Origin: Euryarchaeota archaeon UBA501 | GTDB lineage: Archaea; Thermoplasmatota; Poseidoniia; Poseidoniales; Thalassarchaeaceae | NCBI GenBank assembly: GCA_002505685.1 | Contig: DAVT01000107.1 | Coordinates: forward strand, 1 to 14,265 | DNA length: 14,265 nucleotides | Direction of reading: 5' to 3' | Shown: positions 6,878 to 14,265 of the stretch, in pieces | How the letters are laid out: the number at the start of each line of letters is the position of its first letter | Position numbering within the stretch: position 1 is the first letter of the stretch | Notes under the pieces: generated by a model | Told to the model about the DNA's origin: nothing | What the model saw: only the letters and a program-made list of their open reading frames with translations | Database searches by the model: none | Translations under genes and position numbers: made by a program

Positions 6878-9800
6878 ATGCGACAGCAGTGTTTCTGTTC
6901 TCTGGTCCTCGCGACGCTCCTCCTTGCCCCATTTCTAATCGCAGCGCCGGAGGCGCTGCGGGCGCACGCACACGAGGGTGTAATCTACACATCCGACCAA
7001 ACATGGTCGGGCAATTTGTCATTGGATGAAGACGTCGTCATCGACACCGGAGCAACCCTAGTAATCCAATCAGGAACACAGATCAACGTGACAGAAGACA
7101 TCACCATCACGATTCGAGGGTCCCTCCAAATTCAGGGTACACCAGAAGCCCCAGTTGACATCTGGGGTTCATGGGTCGCAGAAACTTCCGTCCAAGCACG
7201 GTGGCAGGGCTTCCTACTCACATCTGGTTCAATATCGACGGTAGCACATGCGATGGTTTCCGACTCTAGAGGTGGTTTTGATGTTGAACAAGGAGCAACG
7301 CTTACCATTGAGTCGACACACTTCACGGATTCAATCATCGGCGTATGGAACAAAGGATCAATCACAGGGTCAGGGTTTGAGTGCCTATCCGCGACAACAT
7401 CTTGCCTTCGAGTTGATGGTACGGCCAACCTAGATACCATTTCTTCCACAACGAGCGCAGGAGTTGTGCACGTCTACAATGGCGGCGATGCGAGTATAGA
7501 CACAATCGATTCCAATCAGGACTCAGATGTTCTAATCCTAGATGGAGGGTCAACGTATTCAGGAGAAATTCACGCAGGTGGGTTCACTCGTATGATTCGA
7601 GCCAGCGGCTCAGTTTCAGCCACAGTGACACCAGTTGTGACCACTGCTGGTGACACCCTAGTAGATGCCAGTTCACTCAGTGGCCTCATTGTGACCAATG
7701 GTCAAACGAATGGCTCAGTCTCCTCACTTCTGATTGGGAGTGTGAGCGATATTGAATTCGATTCAGTCGAGTATGCCTGTGACGGGACATCAAATTGTAT
7801 CGATGCACAAGTAAACGGCGAGTTAACTTTGAGCAACTCCAATTTTGGTTTGTCTGCATCTGAATCAGTCGCTTTTGCCCGATTCAGGGGTGCAGGTAAT
7901 GTATTGATGGATAATGTCAATGTCAGCGCTAGTACTACCTTCTTCGACATTGCAGGCGATGGCGAATTGAGTATTGAAGGCTCATCGTTGTCAGGCCAAT
8001 CACTTGGTACAATTTCAGGCTGGCAGCTTCAGATGAACAACACAAGCGCGATTGGTGAAGAGGATGGCTTGGTCCTCCTTGATGTCGAATCAACGCTGAT
8101 TGAGACCGAATTCTCTCGCACGTTCGCGATTTCAGATTCAACTTCTACTGGATTGAGAGTTGTATGGTCAGAAGTGAATATGCAAGATGTCACGATGTCG
8201 GGATGGAATGATGGTATCCGATGTGAATCTGAATGCATTATCACAGGTACCACAGTGAATTCCGGTGGAGGCGGCAGGAATAGCGGTAGTGGACTCACTA
8301 TCGACGGGGGCTCAATCGGTATCCAAACCGTTCTAACCTCCACCTCAGATGTCGGTATCGACCTCATACAAGGCGATGTCCACATCGAAGAATGGACAGT
8401 TGAAATGGTTCACAGAACATATGGTATTCAATTGGCAAATGATGCTCACGCGACAATTCGAAACATGCCTTCATACACCTCAAACGGTGTGCATGACGGG
8501 TTTGGAGATGGGACACTATTGTGGGGGTCAACCGGGGCGCCAGACCTTGCCGTCAGCATCGAGGAATCATTCACTGAATCGACCATCACTGTAACTGATT
8601 TAGGTGGCCAATTCATTGCTGGAGCAAGTGTTACCTCGCACGGTTTCACAGAGACTACCGATGTCGCTGGCCAAGCCAGCCTACCGTTGCTTTCAGCAGG
8701 CTCTCACGTTCAGGCCCACGACCCCTCTAGCGGCATGGGCTCAAGCGCTACTGTGAGTCCACCTGGGGGAGAGGTACAAATCGCAGTTGTACCAAGTACG
8801 GGGGACTGGACAATCCCTTCAGGAGTACATGCTACTTTGACAGGCGACTTCCCACTAAATGGCAATTTGACAATTGAAAGTACAGCCTCTCTAACATTGG
8901 TTGATTCAACCCTCTCCATGCCCACAGATGCGACATTGACCATCCAACCAAACGGTCTATTGAAAGGGGACAATGGAACATTACACGGTGGAATTGCTTC
9001 ACTCACAGCAGGGGTGCCATTGCGTGGTGAAGAAGGAGGGTTGACACTCATTACCGATGTCACATTTACTTGCTACGATCCTTGGACTTGGGTCAACACC
9101 TCGATTACAGGTTCTTTGCATTTGAACTACGATTGTGAGTTGATTCTCGACGGTGGTGTGGCTGGAACAGTGACCGTGGATGAAGACGCCTCTTTGGTAC
9201 AGAGAAGCCATCTTTCTGTCACGGTCTTGGATGTAGGGGAACCAGCAGAAAACGCAACAGTATCCATTGGTGGTTGGGTTCAGGACACAAATTCAAACGG
9301 TAAAGCCGAAACATGGTTTACATGGAGAACAGTTGACGAAAGTGGCGAAACTACACCTGAAAACCCATCTCAAACAGTGATTATTGATCACGGTAGCATC
9401 TATCGTTACAATTCTTGGAATCCTGCGTTGGGGAATGCAGAAATTGAAGTGATGATTTCAACCATAAAGGAAGATTCGATTACAGAATCTCTGCGTTTGG
9501 AATCGGTATTTTCTCCTTGGCACCTCGGGCATGATTTGCTTGTGAGTTCTGGAGCTACTTTGGAAGTCATGCCGGATGCAGAATTGTCACTTGCCCTAGA
9601 TATTGGCATTGAGATTGAGGGCGATGTTATCGCCGAGGACGCGCGTGTTGGAGGCTACGGCTCAGCAGGAGTTACTGTGGAAGCAAATGGGAATCTACAG
9701 ATGAGTTCTACATCGTATTGGGGCGGCCCTATATTGGTGGAAGCGGCGGGAACTGCCTCACTTTCATCAATGGATATTTCGTACGCTCCACTAACTGTTT

Positions 9801-11551
9801 CTTCAAACGGAATCATGGAGATTATTGGTGGAGCAATTTCACAGACAGATATCTGTATTCGGGCCACTGGAACACTGAACATGCACGGGACAACGATTGA
9901 AGGATGCGAGATGTATGCTCTTTGGACGACAGGAGCATCACTGTGGATTGAAGATTTGAATATTGGAATCGGGAACTCAAATGGGGCTTGGATTCAACAA
10001 AGTTCGGGCACACTCTCCGGTTGGGACACCACTAATTTTGACGGTGACGGGGCCGCTTTGTTCTTACAAATGGTCGATGGAAGCCTTTCGGTGTCCAACA
10101 TGGAACTTTCAACTGGACAGGGAGAATCAGCCTTGCGTATTGAACAAGCCGAAGAGTTTGAGATGTCCGATTCCACTATCAGTGGCTCGCCAGGTATGTT
10201 CATTCAAGAGAGCGAGATGCGCTTGACTCGCGTCGATTTGACAGGTACAGGAACAGGGGATGGAATCACCATTCACGGTACTCCATCGGGAGGCACCATC
10301 ATCGACGATTGTGATGTCGATGGCTATGCGACCGCTCTACGATTAGGCGGGGGTGTCGAGGAAGTCGAAGGCGTAGGTGTGACGATTTTGAATTCACATC
10401 TACACGCTGAGACCTCCATTGCATCGGTCACTTTACCGTTCACGGTGAAAGGAGGAGAATTGGATGGCACCATCCACATGGATGGCCTAGACAAGCCTTG
10501 GTCCGCGACCCTCATCGATCATGATGATATTGAAACGAATATCATCGGGGATGCTACTCTGTACATTGCGCACACATGGACAGTAGTTTCACCACAAGGA
10601 ACGATTGTGAGCATTACCATCCCAGAATTCGACTTCACACTCGGTGAGCAGCAGTTTGAATGGACGAACCCGACACAAATCGAAATCGTACATCAAGCTC
10701 ACACCGATTCTGGAATGACAGATGCATTGTACGCCCACTGGGTAGCCTCATCTGAAGGGTATCTTCCTTCAACAGGTCAACTCCAACTCGATACCACCGG
10801 TCAAAGGATTTTGAACATCGAATTGACGGTAAATGCCGCTCCTGTTGTGACGATTGAAACACCGCAGCCTATGGAAATCAATGCTGGACAGGTTTTGAAT
10901 TACTCAGCCACGGCATCAGATCCAAACGGTGATGAAATCATCGAATGGGTCTGGGTGTTTGAAAGCGCAGATTACACCATTCTCGTTGGTGATACCGCTT
11001 CAGGAACCACGTCAGATACTGAACAAGGCGAATGGCTTCTTCGAGCTACAGCAATAGACACTCATGGGGCCGAAGGTACCGCAACGGTTGCCATTACAGT
11101 GAACGCAGCAGATGCAGATAACGACTACATTGAGAGTTGCCCGTCTACTGGACCCAACGCTTGGTGGGACGCACTCAACAACAGGTTTTGCGGCCCTGAT
11201 GTGTTCGATGTAGACGATGACAATGACAATTTCCGGGATGAAGCGGATTTGTTCCCATATGATCCCTGTGCACATCATGATACAGATAACGATGGACTCC
11301 CCAATTCCATTGCCAACAATTGTGACACTGATCTTGTGGAAGACGATGATGATGATGGAGACGGAGTAATCGACTCAGAAGATCTTGATCCACTGGATCC
11401 AAGCGTTGGAGTGTTCTCAGATTCTGGAGGAGATAAATCGTTGATTGCAACGCTCTGCAGCCCCACAGTAGTGCTTTCACTGGCCTTGCTTATCGTATTC
11501 TCAACCTTTGCATATCTGCGATACAATACCGAAATGAAGCGAGAAGAATAG
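6878..11551 (+). CDS. Giant secreted beta-helix surface protein with PKD-like domain, acidic Ca-binding repeats and C-terminal membrane anchor
   Basis: A complete 1557-residue protein. Residues 1-31 form a signal peptide (hydrophobic LVLATLLLAPFLIAA). From about 33 to 1310 the sequence shows short recurring coils typical of right-handed parallel beta-helices (GATLVIQSGTQI, GNLTIESTASLTL, SGATLEVMPDAEL), interrupted near 570-640 and 780-880 by Ig-like or carboxypeptidase-regulatory-like inserts. A PKD-like domain follows at about 1319-1410 (NAAPVVTIETP...ASDPNGDEI). Acidic TSP3-type repeats span about 1412-1510 (DVDDDNDNFRDEADLFPYD, DTDNDGLPN, EDDDDDGDGVIDSEDLDPLD). One transmembrane helix lies at about 1524-1543, and a short cytoplasmic tail ends KREE. 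Beta-helix proteins commonly bind or cleave polysaccharides or serve as adhesins; no catalytic site is recognised here. The ATG at 6878 has only a weak AGGA upstream. The gene may be co-transcribed with the two genes after it. Confidence 0.88.
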   Translation: MRQQCFCSLVLATLLLAPFLIAAPEALRAHAHEGVIYTSDQTWSGNLSLDEDVVIDTGATLVIQSGTQINVTEDITITIRGSLQIQGTPEAPVDIWGSWVAETSVQARWQGFLLTSGSISTVAHAMVSDSRGGFDVEQGATLTIESTHFTDSIIGVWNKGSITGSGFECLSATTSCLRVDGTANLDTISSTTSAGVVHVYNGGDASIDTIDSNQDSDVLILDGGSTYSGEIHAGGFTRMIRASGSVSATVTPVVTTAGDTLVDASSLSGLIVTNGQTNGSVSSLLIGSVSDIEFDSVEYACDGTSNCIDAQVNGELTLSNSNFGLSASESVAFARFRGAGNVLMDNVNVSASTTFFDIAGDGELSIEGSSLSGQSLGTISGWQLQMNNTSAIGEEDGLVLLDVESTLIETEFSRTFAISDSTSTGLRVVWSEVNMQDVTMSGWNDGIRCESECIITGTTVNSGGGGRNSGSGLTIDGGSIGIQTVLTSTSDVGIDLIQGDVHIEEWTVEMVHRTYGIQLANDAHATIRNMPSYTSNGVHDGFGDGTLLWGSTGAPDLAVSIEESFTESTITVTDLGGQFIAGASVTSHGFTETTDVAGQASLPLLSAGSHVQAHDPSSGMGSSATVSPPGGEVQIAVVPSTGDWTIPSGVHATLTGDFPLNGNLTIESTASLTLVDSTLSMPTDATLTIQPNGLLKGDNGTLHGGIASLTAGVPLRGEEGGLTLITDVTFTCYDPWTWVNTSITGSLHLNYDCELILDGGVAGTVTVDEDASLVQRSHLSVTVLDVGEPAENATVSIGGWVQDTNSNGKAETWFTWRTVDESGETTPENPSQTVIIDHGSIYRYNSWNPALGNAEIEVMISTIKEDSITESLRLESVFSPWHLGHDLLVSSGATLEVMPDAELSLALDIGIEIEGDVIAEDARVGGYGSAGVTVEANGNLQMSSTSYWGGPILVEAAGTASLSSMDISYAPLTVSSNGIMEIIGGAISQTDICIRATGTLNMHGTTIEGCEMYALWTTGASLWIEDLNIGIGNSNGAWIQQSSGTLSGWDTTNFDGDGAALFLQMVDGSLSVSNMELSTGQGESALRIEQAEEFEMSDSTISGSPGMFIQESEMRLTRVDLTGTGTGDGITIHGTPSGGTIIDDCDVDGYATALRLGGGVEEVEGVGVTILNSHLHAETSIASVTLPFTVKGGELDGTIHMDGLDKPWSATLIDHDDIETNIIGDATLYIAHTWTVVSPQGTIVSITIPEFDFTLGEQQFEWTNPTQIEIVHQAHTDSGMTDALYAHWVASSEGYLPSTGQLQLDTTGQRILNIELTVNAAPVVTIETPQPMEINAGQVLNYSATASDPNGDEIIEWVWVFESADYTILVGDTASGTTSDTEQGEWLLRATAIDTHGAEGTATVAITVNAADADNDYIESCPSTGPNAWWDALNNRFCGPDVFDVDDDNDNFRDEADLFPYDPCAHHDTDNDGLPNSIANNCDTDLVEDDDDDGDGVIDSEDLDPLDPSVGVFSDSGGDKSLIATLCSPTVVLSLALLIVFSTFAYLRYNTEMKREE

Positions 11552-11559
11552 GTGGTTAG

Positions 11560-12105
11560 ATGCAATCCCAAATCGCCATGATTGTCATTGGGCTAATCGC
11601 GTGTATCGTGTTGTTTGATGGGTGGAAATTGAGGCGCGCCCATTTGGATATCCCCAACCTCGGGAAATTCACCACAGGCGGTATGGCTTGGAAAAGCCGA
11701 GCAAGTCAAGAATTGGTTCGAAATGTCACCATGCTGGGTGCAATCGTCGTGATGATTGCAGCTCCTTGGTTCCTAGCAGAACGGAGTGGCACCCCTACGC
11801 ATTGGGTGATAATTTTCGATGTACTTCTCGTCATTCACGGTTGTTGGTTGATTCTTCCAAAGCGATATGCGATTACCAAAGATGCTCTGTGGGTGGATGG
11901 TTTCTCGGTGGATTGGAACCGCTTGTGGTGGACAGGATATTCAGGCGGCTCAAGCATCACATTGCAACGAAAAGGTTGGTGGCGATTGGCACCCTTGCCA
12001 CTCGGTGGCTCTGAGGAAGATCTTGCAGCAGCGGCCCTCAGAATTGACTCGATTATGGCGAATGAGTGGGAAACCCTCAGAGAATTGCTGAGAGAAGAAG
12101 AGTAG
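11560..12105 (+). CDS. Membrane protein with three TM helices and a C-terminal PH-like region
   Basis: A 181-residue protein I cannot name. Hydrophobic segments lie at about 4-20, 56-73 and 81-99, followed by a soluble C-terminal part (about 103-165). The pattern YAITKDALWVDG...VDWNRLWWTG...LQRK suggests a small beta-rich PH-like fold of the kind often found after two or three helices in prokaryotic membrane proteins; this is an inference from pattern only. It ends in a charged helix (ETLRELLREEE). The start is ATG 11560 with GGTGG at 11551-11555, 4 nt upstream. It lies 8 bp after the beta-helix gene and 31 bp before ligA, so all three may form one operon. No direct tie to ligase function is apparent. 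Confidence 0.75.
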   Translation: MQSQIAMIVIGLIACIVLFDGWKLRRAHLDIPNLGKFTTGGMAWKSRASQELVRNVTMLGAIVVMIAAPWFLAERSGTPTHWVIIFDVLLVIHGCWLILPKRYAITKDALWVDGFSVDWNRLWWTGYSGGSSITLQRKGWWRLAPLPLGGSEEDLAAAALRIDSIMANEWETLRELLREEE

Positions 12106-12117
12106 GTTCAAGAACAT

Positions 12118-12140
12118 CCACGTCCCCTACGGGGACGTGG
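12118..12140 (+). promoter_or_regulatory. Perfect hairpin containing the ligA GTG start codon
   Basis: CCACGTCCCC (12118-12127) pairs perfectly with GGGGACGTGG (12131-12140) around a TAC triloop: 10 bp, mostly GC. The ligA start GTG (12137-12139) is inside the right arm, and the purine-rich GGGGA (12131-12135) just before it, the only Shine-Dalgarno-like sequence, is also paired. If transcribed from upstream, the RNA would hide the ribosome-binding site and start. As DNA it could equally be a palindromic operator. Confidence 0.65.
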
Positions 12141-14188
12141 GATGGATAGAATTTGGGCCCGACGACGCCACGACGGCGCGTATAGAGTCCCTAGCGGAGC
12201 AAATTGCGCATCATTCTCATCTCTACTACAATGAGGCCGCACCGGAAATCAATGATGCCGATTTCGATGCCCTCTGGGATGAACTCAAGTCATTGGATCC
12301 AGATCACCCTCAACTTCGTCGAGTGGGCGCCCCGATTCCACCGGGTTCAGTAAAGGTCGAGCATCGATTCCCCATGCGAAGTTTGGACAAGGCAACCGAT
12401 GATGAGGAAGTCGCACACTTCGTTGCCGAAACCACGGCTCACGGGCGCCGTTTTGTTGCACAACCCAAGTTGGATGGCAGTGCTTTGAGCCTTGAATATC
12501 GAAGGGGTCGTTTGGTACGAGCCGCAACCCGAGGCAGTGGCGAGCGGGGTGAGGATGTCACATCGAATGCGCTGAGGATTCCGAACATCCCCGATCGATT
12601 GTCATGGTTGGGAGATTGTCATATTCGGGGTGAGGTTGTCATGCATCTCGAAGTGTTCCGCGAAAAGTATGCAGACATCGCTCCGAATCCACGAAACCTT
12701 GCTGCAGGTAGCCTAAGACAGAAGAATATCGAAGCGGGTAAAGGCGATGCTTCAGATCTGATGTTCTACGCTTATGACGTGTTGTTCATACCCAACTCAG
12801 AAAAGCACCCTGATAGCCCTGATGCACTTGAATTTGAAAACGACAGTGATTCAATCGTCTGGCTTAGGTCGGTGGGAATTACACCTGCCGAGGAAGTGGT
12901 AGTCACCGGAGAAGAGGATGAGGACACCACGCAAGCACTGCTAGCAGAAACTGTTCGCTGGACAAACAATCGAGATAGTGCCAGTTGGGAAATTGACGGC
13001 GTCGTATTCAAACTGGACAATTTGGAGAAAAGGATGCTACTCGGGCAAACTGCTCATCATCCTCGATGGGCATTGGCATGGAAATTCCCTCCCGAAGAAG
13101 CGATCACTGTTTTGCTAGACATCGATTGGCAGACCGGCCGAACAGGTGCGGTCACGCCTGTCGCTAGAGTGGCTCCGGTCGTTGTCAGTGGCGTGACGGT
13201 AGAGAATACAACATTGCACAATGTCGGCGAAGTCGAGAGATTGGGAGTATCGATAGGCGACAAGGTTCGGATTGTAAGAAGAGGAGATGTCATTCCAAAA
13301 ATCATCGAATCATTGGGTGTTGCTGGAAGTAGTGATTTAGATGGAAGATTCCATGCTGATGGTAGTGCATTTTCCGGAAAGCTCCCATCCCCATCGCCAC
13401 CTCAAATACCGACCAACTGTCCTGAGTGCCAAACTGAACTACGTCTCGACGGTGCTTTCCTACGCTGCTCGAATTTGTCTTGTCCATCCCGCCTATCGCG
13501 CTCAATTCTCTATTGGTGCCGAGCTCTTGAGATGGATGGTATCGGGGAGAAATTGGTCGAGCAATTGTGTGATGCAGGCCTGATATCCAACATCCCTGAT
13601 TTGTACCGGTTAAACATGGAGCAATTGATTGAATTAGAGCGTATGGCAGAGAAGTCTGCAAGCAACGTAATCAGTCAATTAAACGGCACACGCCAGATGT
13701 CTCTGGACACTTTCCTTTCCGCCTTGGGTTTACCAGGAATCGGCCCAGAGTTGGCAACGGCTTTCGCTGGAGAAATATGTACGATTGAGGCATTACAATC
13801 GCTTGATGAATCAGATGTTGAGAGACTTGTGTCCATCGAGGGAGTAGGGGAAACCGTGGCCTTGTCATTGATATCAGGAATCCAAGACAGGGAGGAAATG
13901 ATTCGAGATTTCAGCCAGATATTGACGATCACAGAAGTCGCCAAAACCGAGGCTCCTAGTGGGCCCCTGATGGGATACACATTCTGTATTACCGGAACGC
14001 TTAGCCGCCCACGAAAGGAGATCGCTCTCCAAACCAAGGCAGCGGGGGGCAAGGTTGTATCTTCTGTCTCAGGGAAATTGGATTACCTCATCGCAGGCGA
14101 GAATGCGGGTTCAAAGTTAGACAAGGCGAACCGCCTGGGAGTCAAAGTCCTCAATGAAGTGGAATGGGAATCCATGCTTCAACCGTAA
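12137..14188 (+). CDS. ligA: NAD-dependent DNA ligase LigA
   Basis: A 683-residue enzyme that seals nicks using NAD+, with full domain order. Domain Ia, which binds NMN, has HLYYNEAAPEINDADFDAL near 28-46 (Phe43 where Tyr is usual). The adenylation domain has the catalytic lysine Lys111 in KLDG, GERGEDVT near 135-142, RGEVVMH near 164-170, and EIDGVVFKLD near 285-294. The OB fold has TGRTGAVTPVA near 333-343 and HNVGEVERLG near 361-370. The four-cysteine zinc finger is Cys428, Cys431, Cys444 and Cys449. The helix-hairpin-helix region includes LPGIGPELA and IEGVGETVA. The C-terminal BRCT domain is about 608-683. All key residues are present and the length is normal, so the enzyme should be active. 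The start is GTG at 12137; the frame has no other start between the upstream in-frame stop at 12089 and this GTG. Confidence 0.96.
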   Translation: MGWIEFGPDDATTARIESLAEQIAHHSHLYYNEAAPEINDADFDALWDELKSLDPDHPQLRRVGAPIPPGSVKVEHRFPMRSLDKATDDEEVAHFVAETTAHGRRFVAQPKLDGSALSLEYRRGRLVRAATRGSGERGEDVTSNALRIPNIPDRLSWLGDCHIRGEVVMHLEVFREKYADIAPNPRNLAAGSLRQKNIEAGKGDASDLMFYAYDVLFIPNSEKHPDSPDALEFENDSDSIVWLRSVGITPAEEVVVTGEEDEDTTQALLAETVRWTNNRDSASWEIDGVVFKLDNLEKRMLLGQTAHHPRWALAWKFPPEEAITVLLDIDWQTGRTGAVTPVARVAPVVVSGVTVENTTLHNVGEVERLGVSIGDKVRIVRRGDVIPKIIESLGVAGSSDLDGRFHADGSAFSGKLPSPSPPQIPTNCPECQTELRLDGAFLRCSNLSCPSRLSRSILYWCRALEMDGIGEKLVEQLCDAGLISNIPDLYRLNMEQLIELERMAEKSASNVISQLNGTRQMSLDTFLSALGLPGIGPELATAFAGEICTIEALQSLDESDVERLVSIEGVGETVALSLISGIQDREEMIRDFSQILTITEVAKTEAPSGPLMGYTFCITGTLSRPRKEIALQTKAAGGKVVSSVSGKLDYLIAGENAGSKLDKANRLGVKVLNEVEWESMLQP

Positions 14189-14265
14189 AGCATTGCATTT
14201 GGCCCATCGTCTTCATGATCATCGCCCGAAGTTCCAAGTTGATGCTCCATCATTGCCTTGATTTG
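14179..14265 (-). CDS. 3' end of an unidentified minus-strand gene (partial)
   Basis: Reading leftward from the window edge, one minus-strand frame is open for 28 codons and stops at 14179-14181. The C-terminal part is acidic (TSGDDHEDDGPN) and ends AMLYG. The stop lies inside the last codons of ligA, so the two genes converge with a 10-bp overlap, the same arrangement as at 4631-4646. I chose this frame because it fills the otherwise empty 77 bp after ligA. The fragment is too short to identify, and a chance open frame cannot be excluded. Confidence 0.45.
   Translation of the reverse strand, partial: QIKAMMEHQLGTSGDDHEDDGPNAMLYG

Noticed and set aside
13675..14052. A 125-codon minus-strand open frame in ligA
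   Set aside because: Antisense to the HhH and BRCT domains of ligA, with no recognisable features.
1..14265. Mobile elements, CRISPR arrays, integrase or phage genes
   Set aside because: No transposase- or integrase-like protein, no regularly spaced direct repeats and no terminal inverted repeats were seen; the short hairpins are isolated.

Overview
The window looks like a chromosomal segment of a euryarchaeon. The best guess is a marine planktonic Marine Group II/III-type lineage (Candidatus Poseidoniia), but that is inferred from content, with no database search. The archaeal evidence is a block of archaeal/eukaryotic-type information genes in archaeal order: ribosomal protein L18e (eL18 family), L13 (uL13), S9 (uS9) and RNA polymerase subunit N (RpoN/Rpb10). 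Three features fit the marine-group guess: very large single-pass surface proteins with acidic Ca-binding-type repeats, a roughly balanced base composition, and a bacterial-type NAD-dependent DNA ligase.

Layout. Positions 1-4176 carry the 3' part of a giant membrane-anchored surface protein built of Ig-like modules. It ends in one transmembrane helix and a cytoplasmic tail resembling DUF4129. A small MOSC-domain protein follows (4182-4646). It converges, with a 16-bp overlap, on an unrecognised minus-strand gene (4631-5077). A 135-bp divergent region (5078-5212) with a GC-rich hairpin separates that gene from the tightly packed plus-strand run rpl18e-rpl13-rps9-rpoN (5213-6710). There the reading frames overlap or nearly touch, and Shine-Dalgarno-like purine runs sit mostly 4 nt before the starts. 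A tRNA-Pro(GGG) gene lies 30 nt after rpoN, flanked by two hairpins and followed by a T-arm-like stretch. Next comes a second giant surface protein (6878-11551): signal peptide, long parallel beta-helix-like region, PKD-like domain, acidic Ca-binding-type repeats and a C-terminal membrane anchor. A three-helix membrane protein (11560-12105) and NAD-dependent DNA ligase LigA (12137-14188) follow on the same strand with 8- and 31-bp gaps. The right edge holds the 3' end of an unidentified minus-strand gene overlapping the ligA stop.

Functionally the window mixes a conserved translation/transcription operon and a DNA-joining enzyme with two cell-surface giants. The small gaps after 6878 suggest that the beta-helix protein, the membrane protein and ligA are co-transcribed. 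No mobile element, CRISPR array or phage gene is visible. The points most worth a second look are the hairpin that buries the ligA GTG start, the hairpins and T-arm-like remnant around tRNA-Pro, the DUF4129-like cytoplasmic tail on a surface giant, and the paired cysteines along the beta-helix.
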